The translations under genes were made by a program, and so were the position numbers. A stretch of DNA of 64,000 nt, from NCBI RefSeq assembly GCF_000374445.1, contig NZ_KB894403.1:272435-336434 (forward strand), given 5' to 3'. Shown piece by piece: positions 8,771 through 17,457 of this stretch. This DNA comes from Actinokineospora enzanensis DSM 44649. Lineage in GTDB: Bacteria; Actinomycetota; Actinomycetes; Mycobacteriales; Pseudonocardiaceae. Position 1 is the stretch's first letter; every line of letters starts with the position of its first letter. The notes below the pieces were generated by a model. The model had not been told where the DNA came from, did not search any database, and saw only the letters and a program-made list of their open reading frames with translations.

Positions 8771-8799
8771 TTGTCGACAATCGACAATCGACCTACGGT
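8771..8799 (+). promoter_or_regulatory. Promoter with overlapping palindrome, candidate GntR operator
   Basis: TTGTCG (8771-8776), 17 bases, then TACGGT (8794-8799), ahead of the gene at 8825. The -35 lies in a perfect palindrome TTGTCGACAA (8771-8780), and TCGACAATCGAC repeats follow directly. FadR-type GntR proteins bind short palindromes of this kind; the GntR gene is the last gene of the operon starting here (14315). Confidence 0.6.
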
Positions 8800-8824
8800 G
8801 GGCGCAGCGAGCGGAGGAGAACGG

Positions 8825-9946
8825 ATGGACGGGCTTCGGGTTGCGGTGATCGGGGCCGGGCGGTGGGCGCAGTGGGCTCACCTGCCCGGCTGGGCGCGGG
8901 ACGACCGGGTCGAGGTGGTGGCGCTGGTCGACACCGACCCGCGGGTGCTCGGCGAGGTGGCGGAGCGGTTCGGGGTGCGGCGGACCTCGACCGACTATCG
9001 GGAGGTGGTGGACGATCCCTCGGTCGACGTCGTCGACGTCGCCACGGCCAACTCCGCGCACTACGAGGTGGCCGCGGCGGCGATCGAGGCGGGGAAGCAC
9101 GTGTTGTGCGAGAAGCCGGTGCACCGGGACTTCCGACGGACACGGGCGCTCGCCGAGGCGGCCAAGACCCGGGGGCTCAAGACGAAACTCGGGTTCACCT
9201 TCCGGTACGCCCCCGCGGTGCGGTACGCGAAGAGCCTCATCGACGCCGGGTTCATCGGCACGCCGTACGTGTTCAACGGCTTCGAGCAGAACAGCCAGTG
9301 GATCGACCCGGCCACGCCGATGCGGCAGGTCGATCCCGACGCCGACCCCACCGTGATCGCCACCTCGTCCATCGAGGGCTACGGGGCGCCGATCATCGAC
9401 ATCATGCACTGGTGGGCGGGTGGGCGGCTGACCTCCGTCGTCGGGACGATGCGCAACTTCGTGCCAGAGCGGGTGGTCTGGGCCACGGGGCGCAGGCAGC
9501 GGCTCAACATCGACGACGGCGACATGTGGATCTGCGAGTTCGACAACGATCTGATCGCGTCCATCCAGTCCTCCTACGTCACGGTCGGCAACCTGCCCGG
9601 GATCGAGGCCCGCGTCTACGGCTCCGAGGGTGCGCTGATCGTGCGACTGGTGGCGGAGTCCGGTGTCTGCCAGACGATCCGCACGGCCACCAAGGACGCC
9701 GCCGAGTTCGTCGAGCGGGAGATCCCGGCCGAGTTCTTCCCCCCGGGCGGCGCGTCCACGGAGGACTGGGGTGCCCTGTTCTACGCCAACCTCTGCGCCG
9801 ACTTCGCCACCGAGGTCCTCGACGGCGGCGACACCAACCAGGGCGACTTCGAGCAGGGCGCGCTGGTGCAGGAGACGATCAACGCGTTCGAGGCGTCGTT
9901 CCACCGCCGCGCCTGGGTGGACTTCCCGCTCGGGGACGCGGCGTGA
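8825..9946 (+). CDS. Gfo/Idh/MocA-family oxidoreductase
   Basis: 373 residues. The N-terminal NAD(P)-binding fold opens with VAVIGAGRWAQWAHLPG and reaches VATANSAHYEVAAAAIEAGKHVLCEKP, the hallmark EKP region with its catalytic-area lysine. The C-terminal sheet domain contains GAPIIDIMHWW, with Asp and His in the places used in dehydrogenases acting on sugars and cyclitols. The start has a GGAGGAGA site. It is the first gene of a six-gene operon; its GTGA junction overlaps the TldD-like gene. It probably oxidises or reduces a hydroxylated intermediate of the pathway. Confidence 0.87.
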   Translation: MDGLRVAVIGAGRWAQWAHLPGWARDDRVEVVALVDTDPRVLGEVAERFGVRRTSTDYREVVDDPSVDVVDVATANSAHYEVAAAAIEAGKHVLCEKPVHRDFRRTRALAEAAKTRGLKTKLGFTFRYAPAVRYAKSLIDAGFIGTPYVFNGFEQNSQWIDPATPMRQVDPDADPTVIATSSIEGYGAPIIDIMHWWAGGRLTSVVGTMRNFVPERVVWATGRRQRLNIDDGDMWICEFDNDLIASIQSSYVTVGNLPGIEARVYGSEGALIVRLVAESGVCQTIRTATKDAAEFVEREIPAEFFPPGGASTEDWGALFYANLCADFATEVLDGGDTNQGDFEQGALVQETINAFEASFHRRAWVDFPLGDAA

Positions 9947-11409
9947 GCCCGCACGGGTGGGGTGCGCTGGCCGACGACGCCACCGCCGCGGCGCTGGTGG
10001 AGGCGGCGTTGGACGCGGTCGACGGTCGGGTCGAGCACGCCGACGTGCGGCTGGTCGAGGCCGAGGAGCTGCGGGTGTACCGCAGGCTCGGCGCGGACGT
10101 GGACGAGCGCGTCGAGCACACCCTCGGCATCGGCGTCCGCGTGCTGGTCGACGGTGTCTGGGGATTCGCCGCGTGCCCGTTGGCCGACAGCGCGGAGGCC
10201 GTCACCGCGGCGCGCCGGGCGTACGCACTGGCCGTGGCGGCGCGGGGCACGTCGAAACCGGTGCGGCTGCCGGAGCTGGAGGTCCACAGCGGACGGTACG
10301 AGACGGCCGTCGAGCAGGACCCGTTCACCGTCGCCGAGCACGCTCGTCAGGCGCTGCTGAGCGAGGCGCTGGACGCGGCGTGCGTGCCGCGGGACGTGGT
10401 GTCCGCGCAGGTGGGGGTCAACGCCAAGCGCCAGCACCGGCACTTCGGCAACTCGGCCGGGTCGCGGCAGCACCAGCACTTCCTGGAGACCGGTGTGCTG
10501 GTACTGGTGCTGGCCGCCGGGCACGGCGACGTGCAGCGGCGCAGCTACCCCAACTCCTTCCACGGCGACACGGCCGCGGCAGGCTGGGAGTTCGTGCTCG
10601 GGCGCGACCTCGTCGCCAACGCGGCGCGGGTGGGCGAGGAGGCGGTGGCGCTGCTGACCGCGCCGGTCGCGCCCTCCGGCACCGCCGACGTGGTGCTCGG
10701 CGGGCAGCAGATGTCGCTGCAGATCCACGAGTCCGCCGGGCACGCCCTGGAACTGGACCGGATCCTCGGCGACGAGGTCAACTTCGCAGGCACCTCGTTC
10801 ATCGGCGTCGACGACGTCGGCTCCCTGCGCTACGGCTCCCCCGCCGTCACCATCACCAGCGACCCGACCGTCCCGGGCACCCGAGGCAGCTTCGCGTTCG
10901 ACGACGAAGGCACGCCCGCCTGCCGCCGCACCCTGGTGGACGGGGGAATCGTGCGCGACACACTCTCCACCCTGGACTCCTCGGCGCGCGCGGGCCTGCC
11001 GCTCACCGGCGCCGCGCGCTCCGACGGCTGGGGCTACACCCCGGTGTGCTTCGCCACGCACGTCTACCTCGAACCCGGAACCGGCACGCTCGACGAACTG
11101 TGCGACCGCCTGGGTGAGGGCTTCTACGCCGAGGACAACCGGTCGTGGTCCATCGACGAGCGCCGGTGGGACTTCCAGTTCGGCACCGAGGTGGCCTACG
11201 AGGTGCGCGGCGGCAAACGCGGCAGGCTGCTGAAGAACTTCTCCTACGGCGGGACCACCCCGCGGTTCTGGGGCTCGGTCGAGGCGGTCGCCGACGACCT
11301 GCGGATCTTCGGCTACCCGTGCGGCAAGGGCGAGCCCAAGCAGTGGGGTTTCCTCAGCCACGGCGCGCCGTCCACATTGGTGCGTGGTGTGCGGATCGGG
11401 GTGGCGTGA
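9943..11409 (+). CDS. TldD-like metallopeptidase subunit
   Basis: 488 residues. The zinc site motif HESAGHALE (His262, Glu263, His267) and the C-terminal CGKGEPKQ with its conserved Cys match TldD, the catalytic subunit of the TldD/TldE protease, which degrades unfolded or modified peptides inside a closed barrel. It overlaps the preceding gene by GTGA and the following TldE-like gene by one base, so the two subunits are co-translated as expected for the heterodimer. Its place beside a peptide-type importer and deacylase suggests a nutritional peptidase rather than the housekeeping one. Confidence 0.88.
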   Translation: MSPHGWGALADDATAAALVEAALDAVDGRVEHADVRLVEAEELRVYRRLGADVDERVEHTLGIGVRVLVDGVWGFAACPLADSAEAVTAARRAYALAVAARGTSKPVRLPELEVHSGRYETAVEQDPFTVAEHARQALLSEALDAACVPRDVVSAQVGVNAKRQHRHFGNSAGSRQHQHFLETGVLVLVLAAGHGDVQRRSYPNSFHGDTAAAGWEFVLGRDLVANAARVGEEAVALLTAPVAPSGTADVVLGGQQMSLQIHESAGHALELDRILGDEVNFAGTSFIGVDDVGSLRYGSPAVTITSDPTVPGTRGSFAFDDEGTPACRRTLVDGGIVRDTLSTLDSSARAGLPLTGAARSDGWGYTPVCFATHVYLEPGTGTLDELCDRLGEGFYAEDNRSWSIDERRWDFQFGTEVAYEVRGGKRGRLLKNFSYGGTTPRFWGSVEAVADDLRIFGYPCGKGEPKQWGFLSHGAPSTLVRGVRIGVA

Positions 11410-12731
11410 TGGGCTTCGCCGCTCCTGTCGAGCCCGCCCGCGCCACCGAGTTGCTCGCCGCGGCCGTGCGCGGGGCCGCCGCCGACCACGTCGAGGCCGC
11501 GCTGCTGGCGCGGGCCGGGGAGTACACCAGGTTCGCCGTTGAGCGGGTACACCAGCCGCAGGACATCACCGAGCAGCAGGTCGTGGTGCGCGCCGTGGTC
11601 AACGGGCACGCCGCGCGAGTCGCCACCAGCGCGCTCGACCGCGTGCCCGACGCGGTCCGCCGGGCGACCGCGATCGCCCGCGACCTCGACCACGCGGCGC
11701 CCGGCCCCGGCTCGGCGTGGACGCCCGAGAACGCCACCAATGACGATCACCTGCTCTGGCACGACGACACCGCCGCCTTCGACGCGTCCGAGCGGGTGAC
11801 GATCGCCGCACACGCCATGGCGGAGGCGCGCCGGGTGGGCGCCACCGCGGCGGGCATGGTCGGCCGGGCCGTGACCCAGCTCGCCGTCGCCGCGAGCACC
11901 GGCGCGCTGCGGCACGTGGTGGCGACCGAGGCCACCGGCAGTCTCACGGTCGGCGACGGGGACGGCTCCGCGCACTGGGCGAACCTGCACCGGTCCCGCA
12001 CCGAGCTGGGTCTGACCCCGGCGACGGTGGCGGACGTGGTGGCCCGTGCCGTGCGCACCCGCGGCCGGAAGCCACTGCCCGACGGCGTCTACACCGTCGT
12101 GCTGGGTCCCGAGGCCACCGGGGAGCTGCTCGGGTTCCTTGGCGTGCTCGGTTTCGACGGCGGTCTGGCCGAGGCGGGTGTCGGCGTGGCCACCGGGCCG
12201 GGGCGGCGGGTGGCCGCCGAGCCGGTCACGGTGGCCGACGACGCGTCGCACCCGTTCGGGCTGCCCATCCCGTTCGACGTGTCGGGCACGTCCAAGGCCG
12301 TGGTGCCGCTGCTGACCGCCGGACTGGTCGGTGCCGCGGTCGACGACCGGACCGGCCATGCCCACGTGGCGCGGGAGTCGCTGCCCGCCCCGGTCGCGGC
12401 GAACGTCGTGATGGCGCCCGGCCCGGACGACGACCTGGTCGCGGGCGTGGCGGACGGGCTCTACGTCGAGCGGTTCTGGTACACCCGGCTGGTCGACCGG
12501 CGGACGAGCACGATCACCGGCGTCAGCCGGGACGCGTGCTTCCGGATCGTGGACGGCGAGCAGACCGAGCCCGTGCGGGGTGCTCGGTTCACCCAGTCCG
12601 TGTTCGACCTGTTGTCCACAGTAGATGGTGTGGGGGCCGAGCTGCGGGCGCAGCCGATCATGAACGTGTGGAACGGGTCGGTCACCGCGCCCGCGATCCG
12701 CGCGCACGGCTTCCGGTTCGGTCCACGGTGA
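11409..12731 (+). CDS. TldE/PmbA-like non-catalytic partner subunit
   Basis: 440 residues with PmbA-type features: an N-terminal alpha/beta region with QQVVVRAVVNGHAARVAT, a GVYTVVLGPEATGELLGFLG segment and a C-terminal barrel half. The HExxxH zinc motif of its partner is missing, as in TldE/PmbA. ATG at 11409 shares its A with the TGA stop of the TldD-like gene. The two proteins should form a TldD-TldE heterodimer. A single TTGTCCACA occurs inside the gene (12612-12620) and is probably incidental. Confidence 0.85.
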   Translation: MGFAAPVEPARATELLAAAVRGAAADHVEAALLARAGEYTRFAVERVHQPQDITEQQVVVRAVVNGHAARVATSALDRVPDAVRRATAIARDLDHAAPGPGSAWTPENATNDDHLLWHDDTAAFDASERVTIAAHAMAEARRVGATAAGMVGRAVTQLAVAASTGALRHVVATEATGSLTVGDGDGSAHWANLHRSRTELGLTPATVADVVARAVRTRGRKPLPDGVYTVVLGPEATGELLGFLGVLGFDGGLAEAGVGVATGPGRRVAAEPVTVADDASHPFGLPIPFDVSGTSKAVVPLLTAGLVGAAVDDRTGHAHVARESLPAPVAANVVMAPGPDDDLVAGVADGLYVERFWYTRLVDRRTSTITGVSRDACFRIVDGEQTEPVRGARFTQSVFDLLSTVDGVGAELRAQPIMNVWNGSVTAPAIRAHGFRFGPR

Positions 12732-13534
12732 TCCCGCGCAGCAACGCCGATCGGCTGCTGACCCAGATCCTGGTCGGCGAGGTCCGCCCGCCGCTCGGCG
12801 ACCGTTTCGGCTACCGCGTCGACGCCGACGGGCAGCCGTTCCTGCTGCCCGGTATGGGTGGGGTCACCCTCGGTGTGCGGGTCGGCGACCCGGCCACGGG
12901 TCACGCCGCCGACCATCTCGAACCCGGCCTGTCGGTGTGGCACCCCGATCCGGCGGCCGACCACGCGCTGCAGTACCTGACGTGCGTCGGCAACGAGGTG
13001 ACCGTGCTGATCGAGGGGCGCCCGAGGGGACGGGTCCTGGGGCAGCACGCCTCCGTGCTGGTGGACCTCGACGACGCGGCGGCGGTCGTGCCGGGCGATC
13101 GGGTGGCGATCCGGGCTCGCGGGCAGGGGCTGCGGCTGCTGGACCACCCCGAGGTCGGGGTGCGGAACCTCGACCCGGACCTGCTGCCGCGGCTGCCGGT
13201 GCAGACCGCGCCGGACGGGCGGCTGCGGGTGCGGGTCGCCGCCCGGGTGCCGTCGTCGGCGGTCGGCGCGGGGGCGGGGATGGTGTCGGAGTTCGCCAAC
13301 ACCGACCTCATGGGGGTCACCGACGTGCGGATCGGTGATCTCGTGGTGCTGCTGGACCAGGACCACCGCTTCGGCCGCGGTCACCGCGCCGGATACGTGG
13401 CGATCGGGACGATCAGCACCGGCGACTGTCGGTTGTTCGGCCACGGACCAGGACCCAGCACCCTGTTCACCGGTCCCGCCACGGCCTTCGACCTGGTCGA
13501 CGACCCCGCCGCGAACCTCGGCGCCGCCTGGTGA
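12728..13534 (+). CDS. DUF4438-type protein, copy 1
   Basis: 268 residues, resembling DUF4438 proteins of unknown function. It shares with the next gene the order GGV-LG-R-GD, a central HPDPAADHAL-CVGN segment, a GRVLG/PGD core, RIGDLVVL and the terminal HGPGP-TLFTGP motif. GTG at 12728 overlaps the TldE-like stop by four bases. Translational coupling to a TldD/TldE pair suggests it handles, sequesters or cleaves the same substrate. No signal peptide or membrane segment is seen, so it should be cytosolic. Confidence 0.65.
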   Translation: MIPRSNADRLLTQILVGEVRPPLGDRFGYRVDADGQPFLLPGMGGVTLGVRVGDPATGHAADHLEPGLSVWHPDPAADHALQYLTCVGNEVTVLIEGRPRGRVLGQHASVLVDLDDAAAVVPGDRVAIRARGQGLRLLDHPEVGVRNLDPDLLPRLPVQTAPDGRLRVRVAARVPSSAVGAGAGMVSEFANTDLMGVTDVRIGDLVVLLDQDHRFGRGHRAGYVAIGTISTGDCRLFGHGPGPSTLFTGPATAFDLVDDPAANLGAAW

Positions 13535-14322
13535 ACGCCCTGGTCCGGACCACCCTGCTCGGTGTGGTCGAGACGCCGCGACTGGGCGCCACCCCGCACC
13601 TGGTCGACCGGGACGGCGTGCCGTACGTGCCGACGGCGACCGGCGGCGTCGTGCTGGGACTGCGCCTGGGCGACGGCGTGTTCGACGTCGACGCCGACCA
13701 CGCGGCGCCCGGTGTCACGCTCGTGCACCCCGACCCGGCCGCCTGCCACGCGTTGACGGCGTTCGCCTGTCTGGGCAACACGGCGGTGGTGCGTAGCGGG
13801 GACGCGCGCGGCGCGACCGGGCGGGTGCTGGGCAAACGCGAGGGTCGGGTGATCGTGGTGTACACACAGGACGTGCTGGCGCGGATGGTGCCCGGCGACC
13901 AGGTCGCGATCCACGCGCACGGCCAGGGTGCGGCGGGTTCGCTCAACGTCGACCCCGCGCTCCTGCCCGCCCTGCGCGGCCGGTCGGTGCGTGCTCGCGT
14001 GCCGTCGCACCTGGTGGGCAACGGGTTCGGGCGCCCGGCGCACCAGTGGGACCTCGACCTGCAGGTGGGCCCGGCGGAGGCGGCGCACTGGCGGCTGGGT
14101 GATCTGGTATGCATTGACGATGTCGACGTCCGGCACAACGCCGGGAGCAGGGAAGGGTGGTCGACCGTGGCGGTCCTGGTCCACGCAGGCAGCCCGCTGC
14201 CCGGCCACGGCCCCGGCGCGATGCCGGTACTGTGCGGACCGACCGCGGGGATCGACGTGCGGGTGGACCCCGACGGTCACGTGGGCGTGACGCCGGACCT
14301 GCTGGGGTGTCCCGGTGCCTGA
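13531..14322 (+). CDS. DUF4438-type protein, copy 2
   Basis: 263 residues and a clear paralog of the preceding product: HPDPAACHAL-CLGN, GRVLGK, MVPGDQVAIHAHGQG, WRLGDLVCI and GHGPGAMPVLCGPT lie in the same order. It carries LVGNGFGRPAHQWDLDL where copy 1 has VGAGAGMVSEFANTDL. The two genes overlap by GTGA, so the products may be subunits of a heteromer that arose by tandem duplication. Its end overlaps the GntR gene by eight bases. Biochemical role unknown. Confidence 0.65.
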   Translation: MNALVRTTLLGVVETPRLGATPHLVDRDGVPYVPTATGGVVLGLRLGDGVFDVDADHAAPGVTLVHPDPAACHALTAFACLGNTAVVRSGDARGATGRVLGKREGRVIVVYTQDVLARMVPGDQVAIHAHGQGAAGSLNVDPALLPALRGRSVRARVPSHLVGNGFGRPAHQWDLDLQVGPAEAAHWRLGDLVCIDDVDVRHNAGSREGWSTVAVLVHAGSPLPGHGPGAMPVLCGPTAGIDVRVDPDGHVGVTPDLLGCPGA

Positions 14323-14950
14323 CCTGGAACACCTGTCCCTGCCCGACACGGTGCACCGGCTGCTGCGCACCCGCATCCTCAACAACGAACTGCCCTCGGG
14401 CACCCGTCTCATCGAGGCGTCGATCGCCGAGGACCTGGGCGTCAGCCGCGCGACGGTCCGCTCCGCCCTCGCCCGGCTGGCGGGTGAGGGCCTGGTCGAG
14501 ATCAGCCCGCGCCGCCACAGCGTCGTGACGCGACTGTCCCACGAGGACATCCAGGACGCCTGCTACGCCCGCTATGTGTTGGAGGAGGGCGCGGTGCGGG
14601 CCGTGCTGGCCCATGGCGCGGCCGAGTTGGTCGACCCGCTCACCGAGTTGGTCGACCGGATGGAGCATGCCGCGCGCGACCGGGATCTGGCGGTGATGGT
14701 CGACCTGGACACGGCCTTCCACGGGAGTCTGGTGGCCGCCGCCCGCAAGCCGCGGTTGGCCCGGTTGTTCGCCGGGATGGACGCTCAGATGGGCGCGGTG
14801 ATGCGGTCCTCGCTGGAGGAGCAGCACCTCGACCTCGCCGAGATGCCTCGCCTGCACCGGGACCTGGTGGACGCCCTGGCCGGTGGCGACCCGGCGATCG
14901 TCGCGTCCACGCTCTACCGGCACTACCTGCGCGAGGACTACGTGCTCTGA
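14315..14950 (+). CDS. GntR-family regulator (FadR/FCD subfamily)
   Basis: 211 residues. The winged-helix DNA-binding domain (residues about 8-70) contains LIEASIAEDLGVSRATVRSAL, and the C-terminal helical FCD ligand domain contains DLDTAFHGSLVAAARKPRL with Asp and His residues that normally bind a metal and a carboxylate effector. It is the last gene of the 8825-14950 operon, and it probably binds the TTGTCGACAA palindrome at 8771. An FCD regulator points to an organic-acid or amino-acid-derived inducer. Confidence 0.87.
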   Translation: MPDLEHLSLPDTVHRLLRTRILNNELPSGTRLIEASIAEDLGVSRATVRSALARLAGEGLVEISPRRHSVVTRLSHEDIQDACYARYVLEEGAVRAVLAHGAAELVDPLTELVDRMEHAARDRDLAVMVDLDTAFHGSLVAAARKPRLARLFAGMDAQMGAVMRSSLEEQHLDLAEMPRLHRDLVDALAGGDPAIVASTLYRHYLREDYVL

Positions 14951-15008
14951 ACTCCTCGTCTCCGCGCATCGTGGAGGTGGGTGGCCGGTTGATCGTGCCC
15001 GAGACACC

Positions 15009-15178
15009 ACTAGTGGTGCGACTCAGAACGTCGACCGCGTCTCGACCCGCCCACGACGCGCCTGACGGCACCGCCGGAAACGACCAAGTACATCCAGTAC
15101 GAGGCCGTCCCGGCGGCACCGCCAGCCACGCCGTGGACCCGCCGATACACGGCCGACGTTCTGAGTCGCACCACTAGT
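15009..15178. mobile_element. 170-bp palindromic MITE-like element with 25-bp perfect terminal inverted repeats
   Basis: The ends 15009-15033 and 15154-15178 are exact reverse complements, beginning ACTAGTGGTGCGACTCAG. The interior continues as an imperfect inverted repeat around about 15094, so the whole element can fold into one long hairpin. It encodes no protein and sits between convergent operons. Its right end supplies the stop codon of the dehydrogenase gene (15174-15176). The outer ACTAGT/CTAG may include a target duplication. Confidence 0.75.
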
Positions 15179-16196
15179 AGCCCAGGTCCGGCCGGTACAG
15201 GTTGTGCAGGGGTGTGCCGTCCAGCCAGCGGCGGAGGTTGTCGCAGAAGAGGGTGGTGATCAGGGCGTTCTCGTCGGCGGCGGTGGAGGCGGAGTGCGGG
15301 GAGATGATGACGTTGGGAAGGTTCCACAGTGGGGAGTCGGGAGGTAGCGGCTCGACGGTCGCCACGTCCAATACCGCACCGCGCAGGGCGCCCGTGGCGA
15401 GGGCGGTGGTCAAGGCCGGTTCGTCGATGACCTGGCCGCGGGCGATGTTGATCACCACCGTGTCCGGCTTCAGCGCGGCGATCTCGGCGGCACCCAGGAG
15501 GCCCTCGGTGTCGGGGGTGAGCGGGCAGGCCAGGACGACGGCGTCCACGGTGGGCAGGATCGGGCCGATCGCGTCGAAGTGGACCACCGTGGCGACGCCG
15601 GGGGCGGTGGCGGTGCCGCCCGGGCGGACCGCGCCGATCACCTCGACGCCGAGACCGGCCAGCACGGCGGCGGTGTGGCGGCCGACCGCACCCAATCCGA
15701 CCACCAGTACACGTCGGCCTGCGAGGGTCCGGCTCGTGTAGCGGGTCCAGCGGTGTTCGGCCTGCCACGCCTTGAGCCGGGGCACGTCCTTGACGAAGTG
15801 CAGCAGGCCCGTCAGCACGAACTCAGCCAACGGCACGGCGTGCACCCCGGCGGCCGTGGTCACCGCGACCTTCGACAGGTCCAGTGGGTACTGGTCGGTG
15901 AACCGCCCCAGGCCCGCGCTCGTGGCCTGGAGCCAGCGCAGGCGCGGGAAGTCCTCGTTGACCCGTGAAGGGGCGCGGCGGTCGAAATCGAACGCCACCT
16001 CGGCCGTCGAGGTGAGGGCGGACCATCGGGCCCGTTGCTCGTCGGTCAACTCCGGCAGGACACCGACGTGGTCGCCTTCGTAGCGCGGTACGGGCAGCAG
16101 ATCCGGCTCGTACAGCACGTCCACGCGCGGGTCGACCGCCGCGATGCGGTCGACCAGGTCGGGTTCCAGCGGTGAGCAGATCACGACCCTGGTCAC
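15174..16196 (-). CDS. D-isomer-specific 2-hydroxyacid dehydrogenase
   Basis: 340 residues. The NAD-binding motif is GLGAVGRHTAAVL, and the catalytic Arg (NIARGQVID), Glu (DVATVEPLP) and His (ISPHSAS) of the family are all visible. It interconverts a 2-oxo acid and a D-2-hydroxy acid, which fits a partner of the aminotransferase it overlaps by GTGA. The stop codon lies inside the inverted repeat of the palindromic element, so the C-terminus may have been altered by insertion. It is the last gene of the importer operon. Confidence 0.88.
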   Translation of the reverse strand: MTRVVICSPLEPDLVDRIAAVDPRVDVLYEPDLLPVPRYEGDHVGVLPELTDEQRARWSALTSTAEVAFDFDRRAPSRVNEDFPRLRWLQATSAGLGRFTDQYPLDLSKVAVTTAAGVHAVPLAEFVLTGLLHFVKDVPRLKAWQAEHRWTRYTSRTLAGRRVLVVGLGAVGRHTAAVLAGLGVEVIGAVRPGGTATAPGVATVVHFDAIGPILPTVDAVVLACPLTPDTEGLLGAAEIAALKPDTVVINIARGQVIDEPALTTALATGALRGAVLDVATVEPLPPDSPLWNLPNVIISPHSASTAADENALITTLFCDNLRRWLDGTPLHNLYRPDLGY

Positions 16197-17419
16197 GAGG
16201 CCACCGCCGCGTTGGTGAGTGCGTCGGCCATCCGGTCCAGGGCGGCCGCCCAGCCGGTCTCCTCGCGGGCGTAGCAGACCCGGAACCGGCCGTGGCCGGA
16301 TGGCCCGAACTGGTACCCGGGGCTCACGATCACCCCGGCCCGCTCCTGCAGCACCCGCGCCACCCGGACGTCGTCGAGGCCGAGTGCGGAGACGTCCGGC
16401 CACAGGTAGGCGGTGCCCGCGCCGGGACGCACCAGCAGGCCATCGACCCGGCGCAGCCGGGCCACGCTCAGTTCCCGCAGCGCGGCCAGTTCGGTGCGGC
16501 GGGTGCGGACGAACTCGACGTCGTCGACCAGCCAGTGGGTCAGCACGTGTTGGGAGTACGCGGGGGCGCGCAGGCACGAGATCGCCATGACCTGTTCGAT
16601 CGCGTCGACCACCGGGGACGGGCCGATCGCGACGCCCACCCGGTAGCCGCTCAGCGACTCCGTCTTCGACCCGCCGAGCAGGGTCACCGTCCGCTCCGCC
16701 ATCCCCGGTTCCGCCGCGAGATGGGTGAACGGGACGTCGTCGTAGACCAGCCTGCAGTACAGCTCGTCGACGACCACGAGGAAGTCGTGCCGCACGGCGA
16801 GCGCGGCCAGTCCGCGTACCGTCTCCGGGGTGTACACGGTGCCCGTGGGGTTGTTCGGGTTGGAGGTGAGCACCAGCTTCACGCCCTCGCGGGCCACGGT
16901 CTCCAGCGCGGCCAGGTCCAGCTGCGGTCCGGCGGGGTGCTCGACCATGCCCACGCGCACCACCCGGGCGCCCAGGAACCGCAGCATCCGTTCCACGAAC
17001 AGGTACTCCGGGTCCGCCAGCGCCACCATGTCGCCGGAGTCGACCAGGGCGCTGAGCGTGGCGAACAGGCCGCCCTGGGTGCCGGTGGTGATGATGATCT
17101 CGCGGTCCGGGTCGACGTCGACGCCGAGCAGTCCGGACACCGACCGCGCGCATGTCGCACGTACGGCCGCGTTGCCGCGGTAGCCGGTGTAGGCGAGTTC
17201 GCCGTCGCTTGCCGCGGCGGTGAACGCGGTCAGTGCCCAGGGCGGTGGGGGGAAGCGGACCGTGTCGAAGTGGGTGGTGTCCAGCAACCCGTGGCCCGCG
17301 CCGTCCAACCGCAGTCCCAGGTCCGCCTCCCGCACGGACACGCCGAGCGTGTCGGCCCGTTCCGGCAGGTGCGTCCGCAGCACCCGCCGGGATTCCACGG
17401 TGTCACGGGTTGCCGCCAT
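16193..17419 (-). CDS. PLP-dependent class I/II aminotransferase
   Basis: 408 residues. The fold-type I landmarks are SNPNNPTGTVYTP, VDELYCRLVYDD (the PLP pyridine-binding Asp) and the Schiff-base lysine region LGGSKTESLSGYRVG. Glycine-rich TTGTQGGLF marks the phosphate-binding helix. The start at 17419 has a GAGGGAGA site. It follows the ABC transporter in the same operon with a 38-bp gap and overlaps the hydroxyacid dehydrogenase. It should transaminate an imported amino acid to a keto acid for the next enzyme. Confidence 0.88.
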   Translation of the reverse strand: MAATRDTVESRRVLRTHLPERADTLGVSVREADLGLRLDGAGHGLLDTTHFDTVRFPPPPWALTAFTAAASDGELAYTGYRGNAAVRATCARSVSGLLGVDVDPDREIIITTGTQGGLFATLSALVDSGDMVALADPEYLFVERMLRFLGARVVRVGMVEHPAGPQLDLAALETVAREGVKLVLTSNPNNPTGTVYTPETVRGLAALAVRHDFLVVVDELYCRLVYDDVPFTHLAAEPGMAERTVTLLGGSKTESLSGYRVGVAIGPSPVVDAIEQVMAISCLRAPAYSQHVLTHWLVDDVEFVRTRRTELAALRELSVARLRRVDGLLVRPGAGTAYLWPDVSALGLDDVRVARVLQERAGVIVSPGYQFGPSGHGRFRVCYAREETGWAAALDRMADALTNAAVAS

Positions 17420-17457
17420 GTCGGTGTCTCCCTCTGGTGTCGAGTGGTTCAGGTGGT

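Noticed and set aside
12612-12620. TTGTCCACA inside the TldE-like gene
   Set aside because: A single isolated 9-mer in coding DNA without the flanking composite unit.
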